NCBI RefSeq assembly: GCF_028745515.1
Contig: NZ_JAQZSG010000001.1
Span: forward strand, 124,001-188,000
Length of the DNA: 64,000 nt
From: Paenibacillus thermotolerans
Lineage (GTDB): Bacteria; Bacillota; Bacilli; Paenibacillales; YIM-B00363
Reading direction: 5' to 3'
A program made the position numbers and the translations under genes. Positions 32,130 through 41,162 of this stretch are shown piece after piece. Within the stretch, counting starts at the first letter, position 1. Every line of letters begins with the position of its first letter. The notes under the pieces are model-generated. The model worked only from the letters and a program-made list of their open reading frames with translations, did no database searches and was not told where the DNA came from.

Positions 32130-32924
32130 TTACTCCATCCGGAACTCGTCTTCATAGATTCGGATGAGCTGAATTTTGGAAGCGCGTCCGGTCGCTTCAT
32201 CCATGTCAATCGCCGCCGCGTGAAACTGGTACTTCCCGTCGTCCGCCGTAAAGCGAACCGGCAATTGCGTTATAAATTTGCGAATGACCGCTTCGCGCTC
32301 CATACCGAGAATTCCTTCGCGCGATCCCGTCATGCCGACGTCCGTAACGTATGCGGTGCCGCTTGGGAGCAGCTGCGCATCGTTCGTCTGCACATGCGTG
32401 TGCGTGCCGACAACGGCGGATACTTTACCGTCCAAATACCAGCCGAGAGCCAGCTTTTCCGATGTCGCTTCCGCATGCACGTCGACCAGAATGCACTTCG
32501 ATTTTTTCTTAATTTTTGTCAAAATGTCGTCCATCGTCCGAAACGGGCAATCGAGCGGCGGTAAAAAGGAGCGGCCCATCACATTCACGACAGTCAGCTC
32601 CTTCGATCCGTTGGCAACCGTCATATACCCATTACCGGGCGTGCCCGCCGGATAGTTGGCCGGCCGAACGATGCGGCGCTCGGAATCGATCCAATCGAAA
32701 ATATCTTTGTTATCCCACGTATGGTTTCCCATCGTAATGCCATGAACGCCCTGCTCGAAAAATTCATTGGCGATGGCTGCCGTAATGCCTTTGCCTCCCG
32801 CCGCATTTTCGCCGTTCACGATAATAATGTCCGGGCGAACCTTCGATTTGAGCTGCGGCAAATTTTCCTTCAGCGCCTTGCGGCCCGCCGAACCTACAAT
32901 ATCTCCAACAAACAACACCTTCAC
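32130..32924 (-). CDS. ymdB: YmdB, TIGR00282 family metallophosphoesterase
   Basis: The GTG at 32924 gives the usual N-terminus MKVLFVGDIVGSAGRKAL; ATGs at 32933 and 32936 sit too close to AGAGG. The 264-residue enzyme has metal-binding motifs FVGDIVG, VNGENAAGGKG, MGNHTWDN, VDVHAEATSEK and GTHTHVQTND. B. subtilis YmdB is a phosphodiesterase acting on 2',3'-cyclic nucleotides and affects motility and biofilm gene expression, in part through RNase Y. Here too it follows rny, after a terminator hairpin. Confidence 0.93.
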   Translation of the reverse strand: MKVLFVGDIVGSAGRKALKENLPQLKSKVRPDIIIVNGENAAGGKGITAAIANEFFEQGVHGITMGNHTWDNKDIFDWIDSERRIVRPANYPAGTPGNGYMTVANGSKELTVVNVMGRSFLPPLDCPFRTMDDILTKIKKKSKCILVDVHAEATSEKLALGWYLDGKVSAVVGTHTHVQTNDAQLLPSGTAYVTDVGMTGSREGILGMEREAVIRKFITQLPVRFTADDGKYQFHAAAIDMDEATGRASKIQLIRIYEDEFRME

Positions 32925-32953
32925 GCTCGTCATCACCTCTAGTGTTAAAGAAG

Positions 32954-32980
32954 AAAAGTGGCTTACGATAAGCCACTTTT
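32954..32980 (-). terminator. Terminator of rny
   Basis: AAAAGTGGCTTA pairs perfectly with TAAGCCACTTTT around a 3-nt loop; the A/T ends supply the U tract. Confidence 0.82.
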
Positions 32981-32993
32981 CGTAGTTTGCGTA

Positions 32994-34538
32994 TTATTTT
33001 GCGTACTCAACCGCCCGCGTTTCGCGAATTACGGTGACCTTGATATGGCCCGGATAATCGAGCTCGCTCTCGATCTTCTTCGTAATGTCTCTCGCCAAAC
33101 GGAACGCTTCGGTATCGTCAATCTTATCCGGCTGCACCATGACGCGAATTTCGCGTCCGGCTTGAATCGCATACGATTTCTCGACACCTTCGAACGATTC
33201 GGAAATTCCTTCGAGACGCTGCAGACGCTTAATATACGTCTCAAGCGTTTCGCGGCGCGCTCCCGGTCTCGCGGCGGACAATGCATCCGCGGCGCCTACC
33301 AGCATAGCGATGACCGATGTCGCTTCCGTATCGCCGTGATGCGAAGCGATACTGTTGATAACAACAGGATGCTCTTTGTATTTCTTCCCAATTTCCACGC
33401 CAATTTCAACATGAGAACCTTCAACCTCGTGGTCGAGCGCCTTACCGATATCATGCAGCAAGCCTGCACGCTTCGCTAGGGTGATATCTTCCCCGAGTTC
33501 TCCGGCCATCAACCCGGACAAATAAGCGACCTCCATCGAATGCTTAAGCACATTCTGGCCATAACTTGTCCGAAACTTCAAGCGGCCCAAAATTTTGATA
33601 AGATCGGGGTGAAGACCGTGTACTCCCACTTCAAACGTCGCTTGTTCACCGTACTCGCGGATTCGTTCGTCCACTTCTTTACGGGACTTTTCGACCATTT
33701 CTTCGATCCGTGCCGGGTGTATGCGTCCGTCGGCAACGAGCTTCTCAAGCGCGTTGCGCGCAACCTCCCTGCGAATCGGGTCGAAGCCGGAAAGAATGAC
33801 GGCCTCCGGCGTATCGTCAATAATAAGATCGATGCCGGTCAGCGTCTCCAGTGCCCGGATATTGCGGCCTTCGCGCCCGATAATACGGCCCTTCATCTCT
33901 TCGTTCGGCAGCGATACGACGGATACCGTCGTCTCTGCGACGTGGTCGGCTGCACAACGTTGAATCGCAAGCGAAATAATTTCTCTTGCCTTCTTGTCGG
34001 CTTCTTCCTTCGCCTGCTGCTCGATTTCTTTGATCATTTGCGCTGTCTCAAGACGAACCTCATTCTCCACATTGCTGAGAATAATATTTTTCGCCTCTTC
34101 CGTGGTCAAACCGGAAATCCGCTCCAGCTCTTCAACCTGCTTGCGGTAGAGACTGTCGATGTTCGCTTGCGTTTCTTCGACACGCTTCTCTTTGTTGGCA
34201 AGCTGCTCTTCCTTGCGTTCAAGGGAATCCAGTTTTTTATCCAGCGTTTCCTCTTTTTGCAGTAACCTTCGTTCCTGTCGTTGCGTTTCGTTCCGACGTT
34301 CACGAATGTCTCGTTCGGCTTCGGAGCGAAGCTTGTGAATTTCGTCCTTCGCTTCCAAAACCGCCTCTTTTTTCAGCGCCTCGGCTTCCTTCGTCGCATT
34401 CTCAAGTATGTTCCGAGCTGCCTCTTCTGCACTCGAAATTTTTGCTTCGGCTAAGGACTTGCGAATAAAGTAACCGATCCCTAAGCATGCTGCGCCAACA
34501 ACGAGAGCGATGACGATTGTGACCCATGGTTCTACCAT
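32994..34538 (-). CDS. rny: Ribonuclease Y
   Basis: The 514-residue endoribonuclease starts mRNA decay at the membrane. It has one N-terminal membrane helix ([20 protein letters not shown] in part), a coiled coil at about 25-200, a KH domain with [13 protein letters not shown] and an HD domain with the metal motif [12 protein letters not shown] near residue 365. GGAGGTG precedes the ATG. A leader of about 150 nt separates it from a strong promoter. Confidence 0.97.
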   Translation of the reverse strand: MVEPWVTIVIALVVGAACLGIGYFIRKSLAEAKISSAEEAARNILENATKEAEALKKEAVLEAKDEIHKLRSEAERDIRERRNETQRQERRLLQKEETLDKKLDSLERKEEQLANKEKRVEETQANIDSLYRKQVEELERISGLTTEEAKNIILSNVENEVRLETAQMIKEIEQQAKEEADKKAREIISLAIQRCAADHVAETTVSVVSLPNEEMKGRIIGREGRNIRALETLTGIDLIIDDTPEAVILSGFDPIRREVARNALEKLVADGRIHPARIEEMVEKSRKEVDERIREYGEQATFEVGVHGLHPDLIKILGRLKFRTSYGQNVLKHSMEVAYLSGLMAGELGEDITLAKRAGLLHDIGKALDHEVEGSHVEIGVEIGKKYKEHPVVINSIASHHGDTEATSVIAMLVGAADALSAARPGARRETLETYIKRLQRLEGISESFEGVEKSYAIQAGREIRVMVQPDKIDDTEAFRLARDITKKIESELDYPGHIKVTVIRETRAVEYAK

Positions 34539-34703
34539 CCCAGTTCACCTCCTCGTTGCCACACAACGGTTGAGCTTAGGCGTTACGGCCCAACGATGTG
34601 TCCTAGTTGTTCAATTGTCCATTTCGTAATCCAAAGCTTTGTTGTTCATAGTTCGAGCGTTCAGATGATGAATTGGCGAGTAAAAATGTGAATATACTAT
34701 TTC

Positions 34704-34733
34704 ATTGTAGCTTTCAGCCGAGAAAAATGTCAA
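34704..34733 (-). promoter_or_regulatory. Sigma-A promoter of rny
   Basis: TTGACA (34733-34728), an 18-nt spacer and TACAAT (34709-34704) on the minus strand, inside the recX-rny gap. The resulting 5' leader is about 150 nt and could carry regulation. Confidence 0.75.
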
Positions 34734-34768
34734 GCAACCGACTATTCCCAGAAGCCGGCGCCCGGAAC

Positions 34769-35449
34769 CTATTCCCAAGACCAATCCTCCACAGCATCGT
34801 CCCATTCGTCGCCCGTATCCGCCGTTACGCTGCTTACCGCACTCTTGACGATGCCCGCTGTATATCCTCGCCGGGCCAAGAAGGCCGTCAGCTTGCGCTT
34901 CGCTTCTCGCGGATCGCCCTTATGCCCCATCGTTCTCCAGCGCTTGCGCGCAATGTCCGTCGCCGAAGCGAGCTCTGCTTCCTCATCGATTTGCGTGAGC
35001 GTCGTCTGTACGATCGAACGGTCGACCCCTTTTTGCAGGAGCTCCTGGCGAATCCAGTTTTTCCCTTTCCCGTGAGAAACAAGTCGTTCTTCAGCGACCG
35101 TTTGACTGAATCGCTCGTCATCCACATAGCCTTGGGCGCGGACTTTAGCGATCACCTCGTCCACAATCGCCGCTTCATATTTGTGCCGGTTCAAGTATCG
35201 TTTGATTTCCTTCTCGGTACGCTGCCGGCTCCCGAGCCAACGCAGCACCCTCAAGTACGCGCTTTGCAGCTCGTCCTCCCGCAGCACCTCTTCCAGCTGG
35301 CCCGGGTGAACCGTTGCGCCTTTCATTAGCCGATGCTTAATGAGCACGTCCTCATGGACCCCGAACGCGAATTCCCCGTCGATAAATATGTTGTACCGCT
35401 GCTTCTGCTTTGCTTGCCGTTCCACGGCCGTAATTACGCCTTCGCGCAC
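34769..35449 (-). CDS. recX: Regulatory protein RecX
   Basis: The GTG start follows GGAGG at 10 nt. The 226-residue helical protein has three RecX three-helix repeats; recognisable parts are LRWLGSRQRTEKEIKRYL, GYVDDERFSQTVAEERL and GKNWIRQELLQKGV. RecX binds RecA filaments and modulates strand exchange. It lies 76 nt after the recA stop on the same strand, with no strong terminator between them, so it is probably co-transcribed. Confidence 0.92.
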   Translation of the reverse strand: MREGVITAVERQAKQKQRYNIFIDGEFAFGVHEDVLIKHRLMKGATVHPGQLEEVLREDELQSAYLRVLRWLGSRQRTEKEIKRYLNRHKYEAAIVDEVIAKVRAQGYVDDERFSQTVAEERLVSHGKGKNWIRQELLQKGVDRSIVQTTLTQIDEEAELASATDIARKRWRTMGHKGDPREAKRKLTAFLARRGYTAGIVKSAVSSVTADTGDEWDDAVEDWSWE

Positions 35450-35524
35450 GGCATCGCCGCCTCCTTCTCTCCGTCTATATGGAAAGACACCCGCTGAAGC
35501 GCAGCGGGTGCCCTGTACATTGCT

Positions 35525-36580
35525 TTATTCTGCCTCTTCCAAATCATCGAAATCTTCGTCTTCATCATCGTTGCCGGTAATCGGATGAACGGAGCCGACT
35601 AAGTTCGCCGCCTCGCGAATTTGTTTCTCGATCGCCGCCGAAACCGCCGGATTATCCTTCAGAAACTGCTTCGCGTTCTCGCGGCCTTGACCGAGGCGGT
35701 CGCCGTTGTACGAGAACCAAGCTCCGCTCTTCTGAACGATGTCCATCTCGGTTCCGATATCGATGATGCTGCCCTCTTTCGAAATGCCTTCGCCGTACAT
35801 GACATCGACATCGGCTTGCTTGAACGGAGGCGCCACCTTGTTCTTCACGACCTTGATGCGCGTCCGGTTGCCGACCATATCGTTGCCCTGCTTGATCGTC
35901 TCCACCCGGCGCACTTCCAAGCGGACCGAGGAGTAGAACTTTAAGGCGCGGCCGCCCGGCGTCGTCTCGGGATTGCCGAACATGACGCCGACCTTCTCGC
36001 GCAGCTGGTTGATGAAAATCGCGATCGTCTTGGATTTGCTGATCGCGCCGCCCAGCTTCCGGAGCGCCTGCGACATCAAGCGCGCCTGCAAGCCGACATG
36101 CGAATCGCCCATCTCGCCTTCGATCTCCGCCTTCGGAACGAGCGCAGCGACCGAGTCGATGACGATAATGTCAACGGCGCCGCTGCGTACGAGCGCTTCC
36201 GCGATTTCGAGCGCTTGCTCGCCCGTATCCGGCTGCGACAAGAGCAGTTCGTCGATGTTGATGCCGAGCTTTGACGCATACACCGGATCCAGCGCATGCT
36301 CCGCGTCGATAAACGCTGCTTGTCCGCCGCGCTTCTGTACCTCCGCGATGGCGTGGAGGGCGATCGTCGTCTTACCGGACGATTCCGGCCCGTATACTTC
36401 GATGATTCTGCCGCGCGGAAGACCGCCTACCCCAAGCGCGATATCAAGCGCGATGGAGCCGCTCGGCACCGTCTCCACTTGCATGTGTGCCGATTCTCCC
36501 AATTTCATGATGGACCCTTTGCCGAATTGCTTCTCAATCTGGCGAAGGGCATTCTCTAAAGCCGCTTTACGGTCGCTCAC
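35525..36580 (-). CDS. recA: Recombinase RecA
   Basis: The GTG at 36580 follows AAAGGAAG and gives the usual N-terminus [20 protein letters not shown]; the frame is open further upstream through the promoter and is not coding there. The 351-residue protein has Walker [10 protein letters not shown], Walker B ([12 protein letters not shown]), the L2 region [20 protein letters not shown] (in part) and an acidic tail. It catalyses strand exchange and stimulates LexA self-cleavage. It has its own promoter and SOS box. Confidence 0.98.
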   Translation of the reverse strand: MSDRKAALENALRQIEKQFGKGSIMKLGESAHMQVETVPSGSIALDIALGVGGLPRGRIIEVYGPESSGKTTIALHAIAEVQKRGGQAAFIDAEHALDPVYASKLGINIDELLLSQPDTGEQALEIAEALVRSGAVDIIVIDSVAALVPKAEIEGEMGDSHVGLQARLMSQALRKLGGAISKSKTIAIFINQLREKVGVMFGNPETTPGGRALKFYSSVRLEVRRVETIKQGNDMVGNRTRIKVVKNKVAPPFKQADVDVMYGEGISKEGSIIDIGTEMDIVQKSGAWFSYNGDRLGQGRENAKQFLKDNPAVSAAIEKQIREAANLVGSVHPITGNDDEDEDFDDLEEAE

Positions 36581-36610
36581 AAGAACACTTCCTTTTTTCC
36601 TTATAATTGA

Positions 36611-36639
36611 ATCATACCTTGTTTTGACGCCGTTGCCAA
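36611..36639 (-). promoter_or_regulatory. Promoter of recA
   Basis: TTGGCA (36639-36634), a 17-nt spacer and TATGAT (36616-36611) on the minus strand, 30 nt upstream of the GTG. Confidence 0.78.
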
Positions 36640-36648
36640 GATTTTTTT

Positions 36649-36662
36649 CGAACATACATTCG
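36649..36662. promoter_or_regulatory. SOS (LexA/DinR) box at recA
   Basis: On the minus strand the site reads CGAATGTATGTTCG. It fits the Bacillus consensus CGAACRNRYGTTYC apart from the fifth and last bases. It ends 9 nt upstream of the -35 box. Confidence 0.78.
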
Positions 36663-36681
36663 TTTTTTTGTGACGAGCGCA

Positions 36682-36715
36682 TAAAAAAACCGCAGCAAAC
36701 GAACGTCGCCGCGGT
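36682..36715 (-). terminator. Terminator of cinA
   Basis: ACCGC and GCGGT close a stem that includes inner pairs; TTTTTTT follows on the minus strand. It isolates recA from the cinA operon. Confidence 0.7.
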
Positions 36716-36763
36716 GCTTCCGCTATAATGATTACTTTTTCATTATATAATCCGATCCTGTCA

Positions 36764-38014
36764 TTAGGCAAGATGTATGCTGCGCCACAGATGAAATAAT
36801 GCGGTTTTGGTCGCCCGAACCTTCACCATTTCCCGATTGCCCGCGAACTGATGACGGAATGCCTGGGCATTGCCGTCGGGATAGGCTACGCCGATATAGA
36901 CGAGCCCTACGGGCTTCCCTTCCGACTCGGAAGGCCCTGCGACGCCAGTGACCGATATGCCCCAGTCCGAGCCCGTCAGCTTGCGTACGCCCTTGGCGAG
37001 CTCCAGCGCCGTCTGCTCGCTGACCGCTCCCGGAGCGCCGTCACCCTCCAGGAGCTCCATTGGAACGCCAAGGACGCCGTGCTTCACCGCGTTCGTGTAG
37101 CATACCACTCCGCCCTTGAGTACCGCGGAGCTGCCGGGAATGCCCGTAATCGTGTCGGCGATCATGCCGCCGGTGCAGCTTTCCGCGAGCGACAGCGTTT
37201 GGCCGTTCGCCGTCAACGCCTTTAATACAGCCGTTTCCAGCCCCACGTCCGCTTCGGCGTAGACATACTCCCCGACCCGCTCCAGGATGCGGCTCCGGAG
37301 CGCGGAAAGCTTCGATTCCGCTTCTTCGGGGCTTGCAGCCTTCGTGGCGAGGCGGAGCATGACCTCGCCTTCTTTCGCATATGGGGCAATGGTCGGGTCC
37401 GTCTGGTTCTTAATCAGATCGATCAGCCGATCTTCCAGAATCGATTCGCCGATGCCGGCAAACTTCAAAATATGCGCATAGAGAGGCAGCTTCTCGCCCA
37501 TTACGCTTCGCAGCCAAGGGACGGCGTAACGCGTGAACATCGGCTTCAGCTCGCGCGGCGGCCCGGGCAGCAAGATGTAATGCGTGCCCCCGTGCGTCAG
37601 CGCGCTGCCTACCGCCATGCCGGTATCGTTGGCGAGCGGGTCGGCCCCTTCCACCATGAGCGCTTGGCGGCGGTTGTTTTCCGTCATGACGATGCCGCGT
37701 TCCGTGAAATACGCCTCGATCCGGCGGAGCGCCTCTTGGTCGTATACGAGTCCCCTGCCGAGCTGAGCTGCCAGCGCGTCTCTCGTAATATCGTCCATCG
37801 TCGGGCCGAGCCCGCCGGTGCATAAGACGAGATCCGCCCGTTCCTTCGCGATCGTCAGCGCCTGGCGAACTCTCGTTTCGTTGTCGCCGACCACGGTTTG
37901 AAAATATACGTCGATGCCGAGCCCTGCCAGCTCCTGCGATAGAAACTGCGCGTTCGTGTTGACGATTTGCCCGAGCAGCAGCTCCGTCCCTACCGCAATA
38001 ATTTCCGCTTTCAT
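36764..38014 (-). CDS. cinA: CinA family protein (MoCF domain plus nicotinamide-nucleotide amidase domain)
   Basis: The start at 38014 (MKAEIIAVGTELLLGQ) follows CAGGAGGAG. The 416-residue protein has an N-terminal molybdopterin-binding-like domain at about 1-170 (GLGPTMDDITRD) and a C-terminal CinA domain at about 255-410 with SLAESCTGGMIADTITGIPG (in part) and TGVAGP. CinA proteins act in pyridine nucleotide salvage (NMN deamidation, ADP-ribose hydrolysis) and are co-expressed with recA in competent cells. Confidence 0.94.
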   Translation of the reverse strand: MKAEIIAVGTELLLGQIVNTNAQFLSQELAGLGIDVYFQTVVGDNETRVRQALTIAKERADLVLCTGGLGPTMDDITRDALAAQLGRGLVYDQEALRRIEAYFTERGIVMTENNRRQALMVEGADPLANDTGMAVGSALTHGGTHYILLPGPPRELKPMFTRYAVPWLRSVMGEKLPLYAHILKFAGIGESILEDRLIDLIKNQTDPTIAPYAKEGEVMLRLATKAASPEEAESKLSALRSRILERVGEYVYAEADVGLETAVLKALTANGQTLSLAESCTGGMIADTITGIPGSSAVLKGGVVCYTNAVKHGVLGVPMELLEGDGAPGAVSEQTALELAKGVRKLTGSDWGISVTGVAGPSESEGKPVGLVYIGVAYPDGNAQAFRHQFAGNREMVKVRATKTALFHLWRSIHLA

Positions 38015-38070
38015 AGTGATCTCCTCCTGGTAAATAACGTTACAGATGCCCAATTCCCAACCAGGCTATT

Positions 38071-38198
38071 CCAACGGAACATCTTTCCGTTGCAGAGCGC
38101 CTCACTCACTTATCGACCACCTCGAACGGAACTTAATTCCGCTGCCGCCACACACACTGCCAAACTAGCTACCTCCAACGGAGCTTGCCTCCGCTGCA
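38071..38198 (+). repeat. Three palindromic repeats at a 52-nt period
   Basis: Copies start at 38071, 38123 and 38175, exactly 52 nt apart. Each has the form CNAACGGA, an 8-nt centre beginning AC or GC, and TCCGNTGC, so it can fold into a short hairpin. The spacers between copies also share the ending ACCT. They fill the gap between cinA and pgsA. Confidence 0.8.
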
Positions 38199-38204
38199 AG
38201 AAAT

Positions 38205-38240
38205 ACAAAAAAGCGCCGAAAACAATCGTTTCCCCGGCAC
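38205..38240 (-). terminator. Terminator of pgsA
   Basis: GCGCCG (38213-38218) pairs with CGGCAC (38235-38240) with inner A/T pairs; TTTTTT follows on the minus strand. Confidence 0.75.
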
Positions 38241-38256
38241 CTTCCCGTAACGCGCA

Positions 38257-38838
38257 TTAGGCGTTTTCTATTACATTTTTATTTTTTACGAAATAATCGA
38301 TCCCCGAATAGACGGTTATGAGCGCCGCGGCCCAAGTGATGAACACGTCGAACGGCACCCCGAATAAAGAAAACGGGAAATTGTTCAGCAGCAAATCTAC
38401 GATCATCGTAATTTGGATGGCGGTTTTCCACTTGCCCCAGGCGCTGGCCGCCATAACGGTTCCTTCGAGCAGGGCGACCTGCCGAAGTCCCGTTACCGCG
38501 AACTCGCGGGAAATGATTACGATGGCGATCCAAGCGTCGAGCTTATCCATCTCTACCAGCGAAATCAGCACCGCCGCGACCAGCAGCTTATCCGCCAGCG
38601 GATCGAGCAGCTTGCCGAGGTTCGTCACCATCTTTCTGGAACGCGCAATATAGCCGTCTAAACCGTCCGTACTCGCAGCGACGATAAAGATGAAGGCGGC
38701 GATCAGCTGATTGTATGTAATGGAGAAATCGCCGAACCGGAGCTCCGGTACGTTGATTTCTGCCAGCAGGAAAAACATGATGATCGGGACTAAAAAGATT
38801 CGCGCCAATGTAATGCGGTTCGCTAAATTCATGCTCAT
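38257..38838 (-). CDS. pgsA: CDP-diacylglycerol--glycerol-3-phosphate 3-phosphatidyltransferase
   Basis: The 193-residue membrane enzyme makes phosphatidylglycerol phosphate. The CDP-alcohol phosphotransferase motif DG(x)2AR(x)8G(x)3D(x)3D is visible as STDGLDGYIARSRKMVTNLG followed by KLLDPLADKLL. Five to six membrane segments fit the family. Its ATG overlaps the rimO stop by 4 nt. Confidence 0.95.
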   Translation of the reverse strand: MSMNLANRITLARIFLVPIIMFFLLAEINVPELRFGDFSITYNQLIAAFIFIVAASTDGLDGYIARSRKMVTNLGKLLDPLADKLLVAAVLISLVEMDKLDAWIAIVIISREFAVTGLRQVALLEGTVMAASAWGKWKTAIQITMIVDLLLNNFPFSLFGVPFDVFITWAAALITVYSGIDYFVKNKNVIENA

Positions 38839-40166
38839 GCCGAAACACCGACGCCGGATAAGTCGAAATCCATCGAGTGCGTAATGCGCACCCTCTGCAG
38901 CCGTCCGATCTCAGGAGAGCAGCCGGATACGAACACTTCGCCGTCGATTTCCGGCGCATCATACTGCGAGCGGCCGATATAAACGTCGTTCCGGCCGTCA
39001 TAGCGCTCGATCAGCACGTCAATCTCTTTGCCGACAAACCGGCTGTTCGCTTCCTTCGATACCTCGCGCTGCACTTCCATGAGCGTATTGGCCCGGAACT
39101 CTTTCACGTCCTCCGGAAGCTGATCCGGCAAACGGGAGGCCGGTGTATTCTCTTCTTGCGAATACGTAAACACGCCGAGCCGGTCGAACTTCAATTCGCG
39201 GACGAACTCGACCAAATTGTTGAATTCCTCTTCCGTCTCTCCCGGGAAGCCGACGATGATGGACGTCCGCAGCACGGCATCCGGAATTCGCGCGCGAATT
39301 TTGCCGACAAGCTCGCGAACGTCCCGCTGTCTTCCCGGACGGCGCATCCGCTTCAACACCCGGTCCTCGCTATGCTGCAAAGGCATATCGATATATTTGC
39401 AAATTTTCGGATTCGATGCGATCGTATCGATCAGCTCATCCGTGAAAAATCCCGGGTACGCATAATGCAGGCGAACCCACTCGATGCCCGGCACTTCGCT
39501 TACCTTGTTCAACAGCGTCGGAAGCATAAAGCCGTCATAAAGATCGGTGCCGTAATTCGTAGAATCCTGAGCGATCAGCGAAATTTCCTTCACGCCCTGT
39601 TCCGCCAGAACGGCCACTTCCGCAAGGATCGATTCCATAGAACGGCTGCGGAACGAGCCCCTCATGATCGGGATCGAGCAGAACGTACAGTTGTTGTCGC
39701 AGCCTTCCGCAATTTTGACATACGCGGTATAGCGCGGCGTGGCAACCTTCCGCGGCAGCGCCTGATCGTAATTGAACACGGGATTTCCGACGAGAATCGG
39801 CTTCTTGCCGCGCAGCGCCTCGTCGATAATATCGTTGATTTTATCGAAATCGCCGGTTCCGACGATGCCGTCGATTTCCGGCATTTCCTGCATCAATACT
39901 TCTTTGTAGCGCTGCGTCAAGCATCCGGAAACGATCAGCGCCTTCAAGCTGCCGGTTTCCTTCAGTTCCGCCATATCGAGGATCGTGTTGACCGATTCCT
40001 CCTTCGCGGCATCGATAAAGCCGCACGTATTTACAATAATAACCGTTGCGTCTTCCTTATTATCTACAAGCGAATACCCGCGCTCCGAAACGAGGCCGGA
40101 CATAATTTCCGAGTCGACCAAGTTTTTTTCGCAGCCGAGAGTAACGACTTTTATTTTTTCTGTCAT
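38835..40166 (-). CDS. rimO: Ribosomal protein S12 methylthiotransferase RimO
   Basis: The 443-residue radical-SAM enzyme adds a methylthio group to an aspartate of ribosomal protein S12. N-terminal cluster cysteines lie in TLGCEKNLVDSE, VNTCGFIDAAKEES and VSGCLTQRY; the radical-SAM motif is CDNNCTFCSIP, and a TRAM domain ends the protein (VFVSGCSPEIGRLQRVRITH in part). GCEKN and CDNNC separate it from MiaB. It overlaps pgsA by 4 nt. Confidence 0.95.
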   Translation of the reverse strand: MTEKIKVVTLGCEKNLVDSEIMSGLVSERGYSLVDNKEDATVIIVNTCGFIDAAKEESVNTILDMAELKETGSLKALIVSGCLTQRYKEVLMQEMPEIDGIVGTGDFDKINDIIDEALRGKKPILVGNPVFNYDQALPRKVATPRYTAYVKIAEGCDNNCTFCSIPIMRGSFRSRSMESILAEVAVLAEQGVKEISLIAQDSTNYGTDLYDGFMLPTLLNKVSEVPGIEWVRLHYAYPGFFTDELIDTIASNPKICKYIDMPLQHSEDRVLKRMRRPGRQRDVRELVGKIRARIPDAVLRTSIIVGFPGETEEEFNNLVEFVRELKFDRLGVFTYSQEENTPASRLPDQLPEDVKEFRANTLMEVQREVSKEANSRFVGKEIDVLIERYDGRNDVYIGRSQYDAPEIDGEVFVSGCSPEIGRLQRVRITHSMDFDLSGVGVSA

Positions 40167-40237
40167 GCCGCAAGTCCCCCAATTTTACCTTTCAATCGTT
40201 GCAATTATAATACAAGCCCAACACCCGAGTCAAAGAG

Positions 40238-40284
40238 GAAAAGTTCCCTAAAACCGCATCGGAAAAGCCGTTTCAAGGAACTTT
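40238..40284 (-). terminator. Terminator of yajQ
   Basis: AGTTCC (40242-40247) and GGAACT (40277-40282) close a long stem that continues through A/T and G-U pairs to a GC-rich inner part; TTTTCC follows on the minus strand. Confidence 0.7.
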
Positions 40285-40301
40285 CATGTTGGCGTGAACA
40301 G

Positions 40302-40790
40302 CTACTTCATATTTACGAATTGCAAATCCAGAGGCAGGTCCGCTCCGCGAAGCATCGCGATGACCGCCTGCAGATCGTCTTTACTCTTACCCGTTACGCG
40401 AATTTGATCGCCTTGAATTTGGGATTTCACCTTCAGCTTCGAATCCCGGATCATGACGTTGATTTTCTTCGCATCCTCCTGCCCGATGCCCATCTTCAGC
40501 TTCACGCGCTGGCGGACCGTACCGCCCGACGCCGGTTCGATTTTGCCGAACTCCATATTTTTGATCGAAACGCCGCGCTTCATCATCTTGCCCTGAAGAA
40601 TGTCGACGACGCTCTTCAATTTATAATCGTCGTCGGAGACGATGACGAGCTCTTCCTTCTCCAATGCGATGCTGCTCTTGCTGCCCTTGAAATCAAACCG
40701 GGTTTCGATTTCCTTCTCGGCTTGCGTAATGGCGTTGTTCATTTCCTGCATATCGACCTTCGATACGATGTCAAACGAATATTCCGACAT
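40302..40790 (-). CDS. YajQ family nucleotide-binding protein
   Basis: The 162-residue protein matches YajQ (UPF0234) throughout: [49 protein letters not shown] and [20 protein letters not shown] (each quoted in part). It folds as two ferredoxin-like domains. Some homologues bind cyclic di-GMP, and others bind RNA or GTP; the role here is unknown. It stands as a single unit between two terminators. Confidence 0.95.
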   Translation of the reverse strand: MSEYSFDIVSKVDMQEMNNAITQAEKEIETRFDFKGSKSSIALEKEELVIVSDDDYKLKSVVDILQGKMMKRGVSIKNMEFGKIEPASGGTVRQRVKLKMGIGQEDAKKINVMIRDSKLKVKSQIQGDQIRVTGKSKDDLQAVIAMLRGADLPLDLQFVNMK

Positions 40791-40861
40791 GAGCGAATCT
40801 CCTTCCGCTTTCTATACATGCTTCTATTATACAAAAAAGCGTCCATAATGCCAAAACACGG

Positions 40862-40894
40862 CAAAAAGGCATCCGTTCGGAGAAAGGGTGCCTT
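40862..40894 (-). terminator. Terminator after the small membrane protein gene
   Basis: AAGGCA...TGCCTT stem with an inner CC/GG pair; TTTTTGCC follows on the minus strand. Confidence 0.65.
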
Positions 40895-40916
40895 CGATGC
40901 CTGTCGTATTTCAACC

Positions 40917-41087
40917 TTACCTTACGGCGTCGGTTCGTTCCGGGTCGCGGAACATATCCAGTATGCCGAGCACGATATGCGCCAGCCCGAACCCGAAAAT
41001 GCCGTATCCCCACGGATCCGGCGTTAAGTACCAGCCGATCAGACTGACGACGACGCCGAGTCCGGTAACAATCCAGCTGACGGTCAT
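40917..41087 (-). CDS. Small two-helix membrane protein (56 aa)
   Basis: The start at 41087 (MTVSWIVTGLGVVVSLIGWY) follows GAGGG at 6 nt; an ATG at 41117 is possible but lacks a site. Two membrane helices are predicted, separated by a short loop containing LTPDPWGYG, with a charged tail (FRDPERTDAVR). No function is known to me. It lies between rodZ and yajQ with a terminator behind it. Confidence 0.65.
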   Translation of the reverse strand: MTVSWIVTGLGVVVSLIGWYLTPDPWGYGIFGFGLAHIVLGILDMFRDPERTDAVR

Positions 41088-41162
41088 AGGTTTCCCTCGC
41101 TTTGCAGTATGAGTCACTACTACAGTTACTGCTTAAGCGTAGAGTTCCCTATTTTTCCAATA

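Noticed and set aside
34616-34654. A 12-codon frame in the rny leader
   Set aside because: It has no ribosome binding site and is too short to judge; a plain untranslated leader is more likely.
38877-41027. A 716-codon open frame on the plus strand opposite rimO, yajQ and neighbours
   Set aside because: It crosses several conserved minus-strand genes and terminators, and its composition is arginine-, histidine- and phenylalanine-rich as expected of an antisense shadow.
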